From: Pomphorhynchus laevis
Taxonomy: Eukaryota > Acanthocephala > Palaeacanthocephala > Echinorhynchida > Pomphorhynchidae
NCBI GenBank assembly: GCA_012934845.2
Contig: WNNJ02000833.1
Coordinates: forward strand, 62,001-126,000
Direction: 5' to 3'
DNA length: 64,000 nt
Both the position numbers and the translations under genes were made by a program. Below are positions 1 to 12,104 of the stretch, piece after piece. Every line of letters starts with the position of its first letter. Position 1 is the stretch's first letter. The notes under the pieces were generated by a model. It did no database searches, was not told the origin of the DNA, and saw only the letters and a program-made list of their open reading frames with translations.

Positions 1-104
1 TGTTATTACTTTTTTTCTCATTTATGTTTTTGTGATTCAATAAAATCTTTATTATTAGAGTTAAGTACATGCAAAAATTGTTTCAGCAAGTAACATGTTG
101 TCTT

Positions 105-1700
105 AACTATCAAAGAATTTCAAAAAAGTGCTTTTCCCAGTCAATGGATCTAATCAAGTAAGTAATGATTTATTTGTTCCTTGTAATACTCTGGAGGGAG
201 AACCTATCCCAGTACCAAAATTGGTCAACTTAATAATTATTAAACTATTGGTGCCACAAGAAAGGCAAAACCTCTTCGACATCTTTTTAAGAGAATTAGC
301 TATAAAAGCGAATTTTACTTAATACAATTTAGTAGAATTAATACAAAAGTAAATTAAAATTTCCTTCGATTCGCCCGAATTGGCAAAATCATATCCTGAA
401 TTTTTCAATCGCATATATTCAGATTTAGCCACCATATCGTCAAAGCCGATTCTTTCGTCAGTAAAAATTAATAATATTTCTGCATTCCTCACAAAGGACG
501 ATGTAGCATTTCGAGAAAAAGACTTTAACATATCCAATATCCTATTCATTACAAACAAGAAAGGATCTCCTATTCAGTGGCATTTTGTAACGCCCTGGTG
601 GATGTCGCTCAGAAAATCATGAACTCTCCTTGTAACCCTTTTATGGGCTACAATTTGAAATTTTCTTTATTGGAGACGGATACATTAACGTACCCCTACT
701 GCAACAATTTCCACAAGTGGGGACATCGGTCCTCTGGTTGCTACTTGTGGTCTGCGGCTCAAATATGCTACATCAGACTAAATGCAAGATTAGACCTTGC
801 TATTTGAACTGTGTGGATAAGCACCTCATGGTCAAAGAAATGTAGTTTCTTTAAGAACTATCAAAAGCTGCACAGGCTGGAAAAACCCAAACCCGATAGT
901 TTAGCTGCAGCTATCACAGCCGAGATAAAAAGAAGAAAGAATTTCTGATGTTGATATTCTAAAATTCATGAAAACGAAACATCAAGAATATACTGTTCGC
1001 TTTGAGAACCTAGTCAAATATTAAGTTAGTCAACTAGGTAATTCCATCCGGGCTCCCACAGTTAAGAAGGCGACCAACAAAAGAAATATAGCCAAGTCCA
1101 ATAATAAAAATGGTTCAGCACAGTATATAGCACCGAAGCTGGTATGCACGAACTCTTTGTGGGCAATCGGAACCCAGGGAAATGATGATAATGCATATGG
1201 GGAAATGTCTACACCTGTTGGAACATGGGGTTTAAAAGGCGACCTTTTATCATCTGGTTCCGTCTAAGCGAAAGGCGGCACACTCCGATTACATTAATGC
1301 AATGGGAAGTACTCAAGAGCTTTTTTCACTGAATATCCTTCATCGGAATTCGGGAAGTGCTTCTGCCCATAGGCTTCTATCTGGTAGAGATGTAGATGTT
1401 ATAGTTCTTAAAGAGACGCGGTCTATCCGTCTCCTCCAGGACATTACTCGATTTATCCCTAAGTATATTTACACACTTCAATCCGTATATAACCCTTTGA
1501 CACTCCTACTCTTCGCAAAATCTTCTAACCATAGTTAAAAGCTCCTTAAGGTTCTTCCTCTTATTAAACTGTTCGCATCCAGCCATGTTTTGTTTAGTTA
1601 TAGCACTTGTCAAGAACGGTAAACGCATCAGCTTAGCCAATGTCTACATCCGGCAGGCAGAGATTCACAAGAACCGTGACCTCCTGGAAAGTATTTTAGG
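105..1700 (+). mobile_element. LINE family A (I/Jockey group), fragment A1: ORF1 and start of endonuclease
   Basis: Piece of a non-LTR retrotransposon. The first part encodes a gag-like ORF1 whose end carries a zinc-knuckle pattern near 698-760 (C-N-N-F-H-K-W-G-H then C). From about 1300 comes the start of an APE-type endonuclease, recognisable by a conserved NIL-W/R-NSG opening and the stretch reading DVDVIVLKETRS. Knuckled ORF1 followed by an APE endonuclease is the plan of the I, R1 and Jockey groups. Several frames are needed, so the copy is dead. The same protein stretches recur in A2 and A3. Its 5' limit is placed where similarity to A2 fades. Confidence 0.7.
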
Positions 1701-2659
1701 TAGCTTGCGAAGAGAGGGATGAATTAAATTCGGTCAAACTCTCATTCCATATCCTGAGGAAGATTTGGATAGCTGCGTGAAAGAAGAATACTCTAATATG
1801 ATCATTATGAAACCTTCTTCTAAGCAACGTATCTTCCTCTAAACGTCAGCGTATTAGATCATGAGAGGTGGTCAGTTGTTTACGCGTCTACTAAGTGCAT
1901 ATAAGTTTTAACAACCACGTCATATGTAGCAGTAAAATGTCGAGGAGTGAATTTGTTGTTTAGCAATGAAAGGTAGGGGTCGGTGATTTGTGTATAACAT
2001 AATCGTTGGTGGCTCTGCTGAGTGCTGCATTGATGCAACAAAAAGTTCTGTCGTTGAAGTCAACGAGTAACATAACATAGTCGCTACCTAAAATTCGGTC
2101 CAGGACATCACGTTTCTTGTGAATTTCCCATGGACGGATGTATACATTGGCTATGGTGATGCGTTTACCGTTCTTGACAAGTGATATAACTAAAAAGGAC
2201 ATGGCTGGATCCGAACAGTTTAATAAGAGGGAGGACCTTAAGGAGCTTTTAATTATGGTTAGAAGATTTTGAGAAGAGTAGGAGTGTCGAGGGGTTATAT
2301 ACGGAGTGAAATGTGTAAATATACTTAGGGATAAATCGAGTAATGTCCTGGGGGGAGACGGAAAGACCGTGTATCCTGAGGGACTATAACATCTACATCT
2401 CTACCAAATAGAAGCCTATGGACCGAAGCACCTCCCGAATTCCACTGAAGAATATTGAGTGAAAAAGGCTCTTGAATACTTCCCATTGCATTAATGTGAA
2501 CGAAGTGGGGAACCCCCTCCACCTAGTCAGAACTAGAGGCGGAAAAGTCTCCCTTCCCATCTCATGTACCAACAGGTGAAGTCGCTTGCCCACGGGCGTT
2601 ATTTTCACTTCCCTCAGTAGCAATTGCCAAAGGCAAGTCCTTGCAGACTTAGGTGTAAT

Positions 2660-2712
2660 AAATTAAATCAGCTAACTGAGTCTACGTATTGTTATATAAT
2701 TATAAAATAAAC
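2660..2712 (+). repeat. End of the AAATCAGCTAACTGAGTC repeat family
   Basis: This short arm opens with AAATCAGCTAACTGAGTC and continues into AT-rich sequence. The same end is seen at 50825 (plus) and, inverted, at 53828 and 62120. Here only one end is recognised, inside LINE fragment A2. Confidence 0.6.
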
Positions 2713-2783
2713 AAAACATAATAATGTTTTGTTTATTAAAACATAATAATGTTTTGTTTATTAAAACATAATAATGTTTTGTT
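2713..2783. repeat. 25-base tandem repeat, nearly three units
   Basis: The unit begins AAAACATAATAATGTTTTG and ends TTTATT. Two full units start at 2713 and 2738 and a partial one at 2763, with no differences among the shared bases. Each unit contains its own small inverted repeat (AAAACAT...ATGTTTT). It extends the arm of the neighbouring repeat family. Confidence 0.9.
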
Positions 2784-2785
2784 AA

Positions 2786-2840
2786 CGTTCCGTCCAAACA
2801 TAATTTGGACGGAACGGTCCAAACTACATTGGACCGTTCC
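2786..2840. repeat. Nested GC-rich hairpins
   Basis: CGTTCCGTCCAAA at 2786-2798 pairs with TTTGGACGGAACG at 2804-2816. Overlapping it, GGAACGGTCC at 2811-2820 pairs with GGACCGTTCC at 2831-2840. The two stems share sequence and so are alternatives. They are unusually GC-rich for this AT-rich stretch. Function unknown. Confidence 0.8.
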
Positions 2841-3989
2841 GTTTCTTATACTTTGGTAGAGTTTTTTTATGTTCGGCTTCCCGATTGGGGGAGATCTGAA
2901 GGACTCTACTAATTGACCAATAAGATTCTTGACCAGGTTCTTCAAGTGAACCGTAGATTCGTGTTGTTTCGCTTGTAAGAACTTTAGTATTTCAAATCAT
3001 ATATTCTGTCTTATTTTTTAACAGTCGAGACAGCTGCCGCAAAACTATCAGGTTTAGGCTTTGCGTACCTATGACGCTTTTGGTAGTTCTTGATCTAACT
3101 GCTCACCCCCGCAGTTAGAGCAGCATGGTTTACTCTCATATTTATTCGGATGGGTAGAAGATAAGTCGCATACCCGCATTCATAGGGTAAGGAGCATACC
3201 CCGGACCAATGCCCTCACTGATGACAATTGTTGTAATGGGGGTACGTTAATGTGCCAATCTTCAAAATAGAGAATTTGAGGTTGTACCCAATAAAGGGGT
3301 TACACAGTGAATTCGTTAGACTCTGAGCTACATTAACCGGGGCGTTGCAAAATGCCACCGAGATGGGGAAGCCTTTATTACTTTTAATGAAGCGTAAGTT
3401 TGATATTTTATATTCATTTCTAGATTGGCTATATCTTCATCCGAGATCAAGGTCGGTATGATATTAATTTTAAATGATGAGAGAATAGGTCTAGATGATA
3501 TTGAAGCTAAATCCAGGTATTTACCTTTGAAATATTCTATATAGGAATTTGCCAAATCAGTCTTCGTGAAGGAAATTTTTGATTTCCGCCTTGTAGTATT
3601 TTATGGTGTTAAATGAAATTCTTTTTTTTGTATCGGTTTGCAAATTCTCTCAAGATATTAAACAGGTTATTTCATTCAAGGGGGCTAGCAACTTTATAAT
3701 TACTAGATTGACAGGCTTTGGTACTGGGGTAAGTTCCCCCTCCAGTATATTTCCAAGAACAGTTAAGTCTTTACTTACTTGATTTGCTTCATTGCCAGGA
3801 AAAATCGTTTTTTTTAAGAATCTTTTGAACGCTCTGTCATCGTTAAATTGCATTATGTGAAAGTCAAATAAATAAAAAACGTGTTCGTTAATAATGACAT
3901 AATTTTGAATTCTGAAATTCAATTTACAAATTTGGTGACGAAACAAAGTGAATATAATGTTCGGACGATCAAAATATTTTGAAATCATG

Positions 3990-6450
3990 CAAAGAATTCA
4001 GGAAATTACTCGCAAGTCTCAAGTTTTTTCAACGATTCACTGTCAACTAGGTATTTCCCCCACTCATGGATGTGAGGTAAGTGCTGCTTTGTGTTCCAAC
4101 TCACCAACTGATCAAAATAAACTTCCTTTAGTTCCTAAACTTAATTTGGTGTTCATTAAGCTGCTTGCTCCTATTGATAGGAGCAGCTTATTCAATACTT
4201 TCCTCCGGAACTTTGCGATACAACACAGAAATAGAATAATATTTAATGTCATAAAATACTACGAGACGAAGATTAAAATCTCTTTTTCTCTAGACCGATA
4301 CAAGCCTCAGTCAAAGTCAATAATATTCCGACATTTTTGTAGAAGGATGATATGTCCTCCTTGGAAAAGGAATATATTGCTAGAGTAAGAAAGAAAGGGA
4401 ATCTAATTCCGGTTGCCATTTGTCAGACCTCTGTTGACGATGTAAGTAGGCTTGATAACTCTAAACGCAACCCCTTAATGGGAAACAACCTGAAATTCAC
4501 CTTACTTGACTCAGATTCGCTAACCACCCCCACTGCAATACATGCCATCAGTGGGGACACTCGGCTTCTGGTAGTGACCTCCAGCCTACTTGCCGGATTT
4601 GCGATTCATCCGGTAGTCATTTGAAGTGTCAATTAAAACCGCTATGTACGAATTGCAAGGGATACCACCCTGCGTGGTCTTGAAAATGTAAATTATTCAA
4701 AGCATATCAAAATAGACATAAAATTAAAACGGTTAAACTAAGAAGTTTTGACAAGGTTTGTGAATCATCTGTTACGGATCAGGCCAATAGTATCAGGATA
4801 GTAATCGAATAAATTTTAAAGTATGTTGACAATAAAATCCAGGATTATCTGTCTCTCATGAAGAACATGGTTAGGAAGATTGTCTCCAATCTAGTCGAAT
4901 CTCTAAACCCTTCCCTGGCGAGGACTAACACTCCGACCAAAACCAACCATAAACATAAACCTACAGGTTCGAATTAGAGAGCTGGTTCCGCAAGGTCCCT
5001 CGCAGCTATGAAACTTGCTAAACAAACTCAATTTGGGATGTTGCCAATTCCGAATGATTTGAGGGAAATGAAGACTTTGCCAGTGGGCAAAATCCCTGCC
5101 TGTTGGAACAGGAGGCGGAAAGGGTGACTCTTCCACCTATGGTTCCGACTGGGTGATGGGTGCCCCACTCCGGTTTAATCATTGTAATGGGATGTGCTCG
5201 TGAGCCTTTTTCACTGAATATCCTTCAGTGGAATTCAGGAGGTACTTCTGTCCTTAGGCTTCTATCTGGTAGTGATGCAAATGTTATAGTCCTTCAGGTG
5301 ATGTGGTCTATACGTCTTCCCCAGAGCATTACTCTATTTATCCCCAAGCATATTTTTGGGTTGGATTGGTAAAATAGATCTTGATAATGTTTTGGAGGAT
5401 TCACTATCCTTACATAATTATGGAGCCACTCAATCAATACAACCAATCCCACCTTGGGGAGACTTCAGGAGTAGAGATCTATCTGTCACAGATATTCTTG
5501 ACTCCTAGGGGCTTATTCCGGGCACCTCTAAATCCGTCGCTCCACTCTCTTCTCTTGTCTGTCGGCTTTTGACATCCGAACAAAGAAGAGAAGTGGCCGT
5601 CACAATGCTTTTAGCCATCCCATCTGTTGTGGCCGGCATCAACATTAGTAGAAGAGTTTTTATTCCTAAGAAAAATCCGGTCTCTTGTCCCAAAGACCTG
5701 CGGCACATTTCGATTCAAAATTCCAACGTGTCGATTTACAAAAGGCGCTTGTGTGTAAAATCTGCGATCATTTAAATAGGCGTAATTTAATCCCAACAGG
5801 TTTCAATGTGTTCGTCAAAGGTCGCTCGGTCCAGACAGCTGTAGGTGAGTGAAGTGCATCAGTTTTGTCAGGAGAATAATTATCAACTTGCTGTTGCTGT
5901 TTTCCTGAATTTTTTTGACGCATTTGACCGCTTCTCCATTCCCTTTGTTATCTCATCTCTCAGGTTCCTAGGGTTGCCTGCGAGAATTGGTAAGAGGGTG
6001 GAGATACTGCTGTACACCAAGCGATTTTTTTATGAGTACGACCCTAATGCGCGTCAGTTCTACTTTATTACGGGTGTGCCTCAAGGTTCCCCTCTTTCTC
6101 CAATCTTATATCTTGCTGCCTCCGTTGTGCTCGTTAAAATATTTTAACGCGAACAACGTCTAGTGGTATACGCTGATGATACCACAGCCAGCCATGTTCC
6201 CTGGATGCAGGTGCAAAGACGTAGTCTCTGACATCAACCGATTCTTTTTAAGATTAAAAAACCAGTTAACCCGGTCCAATCTTATTTTAAACTCCGCCAA
6301 ATCGCAGGTGGCGGTCTTTCATGGCGCCCCTGCAACATAGCAAAAAACTTAAGAGATTAGCACTCTCAGCCTTATCCTCCATTTTGACTAATCAACCTCT
6401 CTCTACCTTCACGAGTCGAGTAAAATACCTGGGGTTTTTATCTGGGCATC
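3990..6450 (+). mobile_element. LINE family A, fragment A3: ORF1, endonuclease and reverse transcriptase
   Basis: The longest family A copy. ORF1 material runs from about 3990; one frame at 4512-4690 gives three CCHC-type knuckles (CNTCHQWGHSASG, CRICDSSGSH, CTNCKGYH), a cluster typical of I/R1/Jockey ORF1 proteins. The endonuclease start (NILQWNSGGTSVLRLL) lies at about 5215-5270. Reverse transcriptase follows: a fingers region near 5650-5840, then 5845-6120 with AFD-like and GVPQGSPLSPILY motifs, and a YADDTT-like catalytic motif just after 6160. It is broken by many stops and frame changes. The RT region is then repeated downstream as A4. Confidence 0.75.
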
Positions 6451-6454
6451 AATG

Positions 6455-7440
6455 TGTTCCCAACCAAAAAAGTGCGGCGTATGTGGTTCCTCTGAGGACC
6501 ACACTGGTGAAGTGCATCAGTTTTGTCAAGAAAATAGTTATCAGCTTGCTGTGACTGTTTTTCTTGACTTTTATGCTGCATTTGGCCGCATTTTCATTCC
6601 TTTTGTTATATATACTCTCAGGTCCCTTGGGTTGCCTGCGAGAATTGTTAACAGGATGGAAATATTGTTGTATATTAAATTATTCCTCTATGAAGATGAC
6701 CCTGATGCACGTCAGTTCTATTCTATTACATGTGTGCCTCAAGGTTCCCCACTTTCTCCATTCTAGTATCTTGCTGCATCCATTGAACTTAACAAAACAT
6801 TTGAACGCGATCAACATCTAGTGGTATACGCTGATGATAGCACAACCCTGTTTTCTGGACGCAGGTGCAAAGATGTAGTCTCGGACATTAGCCGTTTCTT
6901 TTTCAGATTAAAAGATCAGTTACCCTCATCTAATCTTATTTTAAACTCCAACAAATCGCATGTGGTCGTCTTTCATGGCGCCCCAACCAACAAAAAAAGC
7001 TCAAGAGACTAGCACTCTCTGCAATCTCCTCCATTTTGCAGCCTCAATAACTCCTCATCTTCACGAATCGAGTAAATTATCTGGGGCTCACCGTTACGGT
7101 GAATTGGTAGGTGAAAGCTGACCTGGATAGATTCAAACGTATCCTGAATAAAGCTAGGTGAGCCATGAAACAGGTTCAACGTCTCTCAATGAATGGAAAA
7201 CCCAAGTGCGCCTCTTGGGTACTTGGGGTATCTCAGGATTAGTCTTCTCTTCAAGAGGACGTCCCCAGAGCAAATACTAAGGTTTTTCAAGCTCCTCATC
7301 TCGAAATTACTGAGCATAGTCCGCCTCGATTGGACTCTTCGGGGTGAAAAACCCTAGATGGTTCAGTTGGAGGGGGCGGCGTGTTGGTGTGACTTGAGGG
7401 CTCAGATCCCTGTTGACCTGAGGCCGTAAAATAGTAGAAA
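6455..7440 (+). mobile_element. LINE family A, fragment A4: second reverse transcriptase copy
   Basis: This repeats the RT palm of A3 in the same direction: the QLAV-VFLDFYAAFGR stretch, VPQGSPLSP near 6735-6765, and VYADDSTTLFSGRRCKD at 6824-6874, the catalytic YADD. The tail to 7440 continues the thumb region. It joins A3 directly without a second ORF1 or endonuclease, so it is a 5'-truncated second insertion or a tandem duplication. One open stretch covers the YADD motif, but the rest is broken. Confidence 0.7.
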
Positions 7441-7674
7441 ACTGGACGGAAATGGTAACAACTTGATGACATTTGACCATATTTGTGTTATGCGTGTTTC
7501 TATTTTTAGTTAGTTATCAGTTGTATAATTCTTAAGAAAACCCTTATTATTACTAAAGTTGCATTCAAACAAGCAAACATAATGTTTACTTTTTCAAATT
7601 CAAAATTCAGAGTAAAAAAATAATCTGAAGTCTATTGTGTTTTGGATTGTATCATGCACTTCACGTGTTGCGGG

Positions 7675-7752
7675 CGAATCCCATAAGTGTTGCGGGCGCC
7701 GTAGCCTTCACCTCCGTGAAAGCTACGGCGCTTGCAACACTGATGGGATTCG
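7675..7752. repeat. Foldback sequence, 37-base arms
   Basis: CGAATCCCAT...GCCGTAGCC (7675-7711) pairs with the mirror sequence at 7716-7752 across a four-base loop, with a few mismatches. The right arm ends GGGATTCGAATCC, which resembles a tRNA B box, but no A box or cloverleaf was found. It lies just before the RTE coding remains and may belong to that element's 5' region or to a SINE. Confidence 0.7.
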
Positions 7753-7779
7753 AATCCACGATTGAGCGGAGATGCACAA

Positions 7780-10480
7780 CCTGGCGTTGACAAATACGTT
7801 TTCAAGAAGCGGTCCCATCTGATCATCTACGTCAGTGGCGGCCGGTAAACCCATATCGATTATTTGATGATACGGAGAGAACAACTTAAGCTTGTGGTTG
7901 ATGTAAAAGTCGTACCATACAAAAACGTTACTCCCCAGCATCTGCCCCTGGTCATGGACTTAAAAATGTACATTGGACACCTTAGGACGATCGTAAATAT
8001 TACGCCAAACCAGTGCGGATTCGAAAAGGGAATAGGCACGACATATGCAATTCATCCAGCCTGCCTGATCAAGGAAACGCACGATGAAAAGAATAAAACT
8101 GTGTACATGGCGTTCCTAGATCTTGAGAAGGCATTCAACTGCGTACCTCACGACCTCATTCGGAATGCTCTAAGATCACATGGTGTCTCTGAAGTGTATG
8201 TAACATGGATGCGACATATCTATACTAACGTGACTAGCACAGTCCGTTGCAAATCGGGAACGTCGTCACCATACCCAATCACTGTCGGCGTTTATCAGAG
8301 ATCGGCTCTCTCGCTACTCCTGCCATCCGCAGTCGTATCAAAACCTTGTGATAACAACCTTGTTTAACTCGTCCATCCGCAATCGTATCTTCCCTTTACA
8401 CTAGAAATCCGCAATCATTCGTCCCATCCTTAAGAAACAATCGCTCGACCCCTCCCTTCCTTCTAGCTATCGCTCCATTTTACTACTCCCTACTCTTTCT
8501 AAGCTCTTAGAACGCCTCATCTTAATACAGATAAACGCTTCTCTCCTCATCCAATTTGTATCCTCCTTTCCAATCCGATTTCCGCTCAAATCATTCCACA
8601 GAAATCGCATGCATGAAAGTTTACAACGACTTACTAATTTCTCGAGACAAGGCTCTATATAGTGTTCTCATCTCCCTCAACCTCTCCTCCGCCTTCGAAA
8701 TTGTCAACCACTCCATCCTTTTTTCTCGCCTTTGTTATGATTACGGCTTTTCTTCCTCCTCCGTAGCATGGTTTGCCTCATATCTATCCGACCGTTCCTT
8801 TCGCGTATGTTCTAATTCATCTTCCTCCCCTCCCATCACTATTTTTTTGCGGGGTCCCATAAGGTTCAATCCTAGGACCCCTGCTTTTCTCTCTTCTACT
8901 CGGAGATCTCTCTCCTTTTATCAAACCTTACTCCTTTAACGTCATGCAATACGATGATGACATCCTCATCTATGCTCATGCACCCGCACATCGCATACAC
9001 AATATCGGCATTTCTGCCTCCAACTGTCTTTCTTCCATCTACAAACGTCTCTCCAATCTCCATCTCGTTCTAAACCCCGACAAGTTCAAAATAATGTGGA
9101 TTCTCCCGTAAACCAAACATATCTCCTCCCACTGTATCTTTTGTCTCATCGATCATCCCCATAGTCCACAATCTCACTTTCTTTGGCTTCCATTTCGATG
9201 ATCACCTTTCCTTTAAACCCTTTGTCCTGACAAGGTCCGCTCGTCTAACTTAATTCTCCGTGACATCCGTCGTATCCGCCCCCTTATCGACTTCCGTTCT
9301 TGTATGTATCTTCTTTCATCGCTTCTTTTCCCTAAAATCGATTACTGCCTTAGCCTTTTCGCCAATTCTCCAAAATCCATCATCCTACCCCTACAACGAA
9401 TAATCAACACTGCCGTTCGAGTGCTTTTTCGTCTCCGTCGCTTCGACCACACATCCATATATCTTGCCCAACTCTCCTGGCCCACCAACCACATCGGCAT
9501 CAAACTCCGCCTTCTTATCGTAACTTTTCGTCTCATCGCTGTCGGCTCTCCATTGTTCATCAACCTTCCTTTCTTAGACGACACTCACCCCACCTAGCTA
9601 TCGCTGTGTTCCCGTCATACCCTCTTACTCCACGTTCCCAATTACTCCAACAACTACGGTCTCCGATCCTTCCTCGTCGCCGCCCTACTCGCCTGGAATC
9701 CACTCCCTCTCGACGTCCGCTGATGTCTTCCTATCCAGTACTGCTCGGTCTGATGTACAGCGATGAACATAGGACTGAAAGACTCGTCAGCCACGGACTT
9801 CGACTAAACGTTTAAAAGACAAAATATATGGAGAGCGGACTCCAAACAGATGGCACGGTTAACACCGACGGCGAAAACCTGAAGAGGGTTGAGGAGTTTC
9901 ATTACCTGGGCTCTGTCATCCGCAGCGACGTTAGCACTGGTGCTGACACCCTAGCACAAATAACGGCAGCATGGCATAAATGGCGAATGCGACGGGGTGA
10001 TGTTTGATCGCCGTATACCCGACCGCCTCAAATCCCAAATATACAAAACCGTTGTACGCCCAGTGTCACTATATTGGATTGAATGTAGACCAGCAACAGC
10101 GAAAGAGAAACAAGCCATGCATGCCATGGAAATGCGAATGCCTCGATGGACACTGGGCATCTCCCGTCTTAACAACATCAGAAGTAAAGCCATAAGGCAG
10201 AAAATGATGGTTGCACCAATTACAGATAAGATGCGACAGGCCAGGTTACGTTGGTATGGGAACATATTAAGTGGAAACGGAAAATCTGTGGTAGAGACGG
10301 CGATGAGATTAAACTCCGAGGGATGCCAACAACGAGGACGTCCAAGGATCTGCTGGCTCGACACAACGAATGCAGATATGAAGGCCGTAAACGCAAAGCC
10401 AGACGACGCTCTAGATAGGGTCAAGTGGAGGGGACTGAGCAGAAACAGCGGACCCTGCAATTAAGCGGGAAAACGCGAAG
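7780..10480 (+). mobile_element. RTE-type LINE, interrupted by a family C LINE segment
   Basis: Residues at 7864-7965 (DVKVVPYKN, QHLPLVMDLKM) match the linker after the RTE endonuclease. RT starts at about 7990 with TPNQCGFEKG, followed by AFLDLEKAFNCVPHDLI and GTSSPYPITVGV. After the inserted segment the RT resumes at the second half of the YADD motif (DVFLSSTARSD near 9722). The C-terminal part at 9997-10464 is open for 155 residues and shows PDRLKSQIYKTVVRPVSLYW, MEMRMPRWTLGISRL, MRQARLRWYGN and GRPRICWLDT, all hallmark RTE tail motifs. Part of the fingers is missing between linker and RT. Dead. Confidence 0.85.
8328..9721 (+). mobile_element. LINE family C (L2/CR1 group) RT segment inside the RTE element
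   Basis: Close to the RT of the copy at 15.9-19.8 kb but on the plus strand: PPFQSDFRSNHSTEIACMK near 8560, LNLSSAFEIVNHSILFSRL, WFASYLSDRSFRVCSNS, then YDDDILIYAHAPAHRIH near 8950 and the thumb up to 9720. Both ends of the element are missing. The right junction falls within the YADD codons of the host RTE; at the left a short family C stretch (CCATCCGCARTCGTATC) occurs twice, at 8322 and 8371. Several frame changes; inactive. Confidence 0.85.
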
Positions 10481-10639
10481 AAAAAAAAGTAAAATCACTA
10501 ATTCCGAGACAACCTTAAGTTATAATATTATAATATCAAAAACATTATATTATAACTAAAAATGTAGATACTACAGTATGTGCTACCAAAACCGTAAACA
10601 ACTGCGATGATTCTACAATATAAATACCAAAACCGTGAA

Positions 10640-11690
10640 CAAGATAAATTGACAAACCATCAACGAGAAAGGATAGGCATGTCGGAATTCACAAGGCGCT
10701 GGAGAGAAAGAAAGTAGGATGTATTCGCTTATAGCACGGCTAATGTCGCAAGGTAGGAGATTGCAAAATCGGGTTTTATAGCAAACAATTGGATCGAGAG
10801 AAAGACATTTGTCGATATGAACTCTTAAGAAAGTGAGATTAACATCTATACGAAGAACGGTTGAATTAAGAAATACGAGAAGATAGACAAAGAGGAAAGA
10901 ACGGGATAAACCATAATATGTTAGACTTTGAATGAGTAAGATACAAGCGAAGCGAAGAAATATGTTTGAAAATGAAGAGAATACAATTCGTAGAAGTGAA
11001 GAGATCATATATAAGATGAACATGATAATGAAAATAAAGAAGAATATTATCAGCATATTACACGATGCAGAGGTTATTGTCACATGTAATGTTGGTGAGA
11101 TCGCCAAGGAGAAGAGATATCATAATTTGTTCAAGAGCAGAACCTCGAGGAACGCAACAATAGGTAGAGAAAGAGGTAGATAAAGATAGAATGGTCAACA
11201 ATATCAAACGCAAAAAGTTCGATAGAAATTACGACATTGTGGAGTTTCTTAATACTATCAAGAAGTCAAAGAAAACTGTGTTGCAGGCCAACCCAATAGA
11301 ATGGTGAGATCGGAAAGCAGATTGAAACGAAAGACAGAGTTTGGACGAAGAGAGATTAACCTGGTTCAACACAATACGTGCAATAAGTTTAGAGACACTT
11401 AGAATGTTAGAGATATAGCATATGAGGAAGGCCGCAATAAATCAAGGGAGAGCTTCTTGAGTAGTGGTCAAACTATGGTGGATTTTCAAGTAGGAGGAAA
11501 AGAGTCACTACGAATTGAAGAATTCAACGTTAGGAAAGAAGCAAGTTGAATGACTAAAGATTTAAGTATGTATGTAGGAAGAAGATCAGCAGGAGATCTT
11601 TTGCTATGTTAAGATAAAACCAAAAGAGAAATTTCGTCGACAGATACAGGAACAAAATGAAAATACATGCTTAGAATAGTTGAATCAAGC
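10640..11690 (-). mobile_element. Ancient LINE family C fragment
   Basis: No usable frame remains, but at DNA level the order of landmarks matches the minus strand of the better copy: the GCATATTACACGATGCAGAG stretch near 11052 corresponds to the YADD region, CCTCGAGGAACGCAACAA near 11144 to the GVPQG region, ATGGTCAACAATATCAAACG near 11192 to the AFDIVDH region, and the CAGCAGGAGATCTTTTG stretch near 11587 to the fingers. It is far more decayed than the other copies and is closest to no single one of them. Confidence 0.6.
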
Positions 11691-11699
11691 TTCGATTGA

Positions 11700-12100
11700 A
11701 GATAAACAGGAAATTTATGTGGATCAAGAGGGTAAAACGCGACACTACAGTGTCGACAATACAACTTGTGTCAGTTGTAGTCTTGTCGATTACTTGCCAC
11801 AATTGTGGCTTGCTCTTACTAGTTAAATGTACCCAAAACATTTCAGATTTATCCCTCTACGCACACATGTTGATACTCGTAGATCGATTTTCTAATAATG
11901 CACGCAGTCTGGTTATTAAAATAACAAAATTGAGGATATGTATCCAACCAGGTACTTTTGGTAGCTATCAACTGAGTTCTGGATAAACATTAATATTACT
12001 TATTTTGAAATCGAACGACCTTGCTACATTGTTTATCAATGTGTATAATATCTTATGTGTTCAAATACAATTTACCAAGTCTGACGTCTCTGTTTAATGT
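11700..12100. other. Unassigned interval
   Basis: AT-rich sequence with one short plus-strand open stretch (11696-11986) that shows no recognisable domain and has no sign of being a gene. I see nothing else in it. Confidence 0.5.
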
Positions 12101-12104
12101 CTAT

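Larger units (their letters stand above)
1960..3990 (-). mobile_element. LINE family A, fragment A2, inverted relative to A1
   Basis: Minus-strand copy of the same LINE. ORF1 residues lie at 3988-3330, a degenerate zinc-knuckle part near 3240-3130, and the endonuclease start (NILQWNSGGASVHRLL) at about 2490-2440, with a further endonuclease segment down to 1960 (IANVYIRPWEIHKK). The endonuclease part mirrors A1, so 1.26-1.69 kb and 2.1-2.53 kb form a large imperfect inverted repeat. The copy is interrupted at about 2650-2850 by a repeat arm, a 25-base tandem repeat and nested hairpins. Many frame changes are present; it is an old copy. Confidence 0.7.

Noticed and set aside
7675-7752. tRNA gene because of a GGATTCGAATCC B-box match
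   Set aside because: No A box at the right distance and no cloverleaf; the match lies in one arm of a long hairpin.
10004-10195. Small open frame within the RTE tail
   Set aside because: It overlaps the true RTE C-terminal frame (9997-10464) in another register.
11696-11986. 96-codon open frame beginning MKINRKFMWIKRV
   Set aside because: No recognisable domain, no gene context, and it starts at the border of an old LINE fragment.
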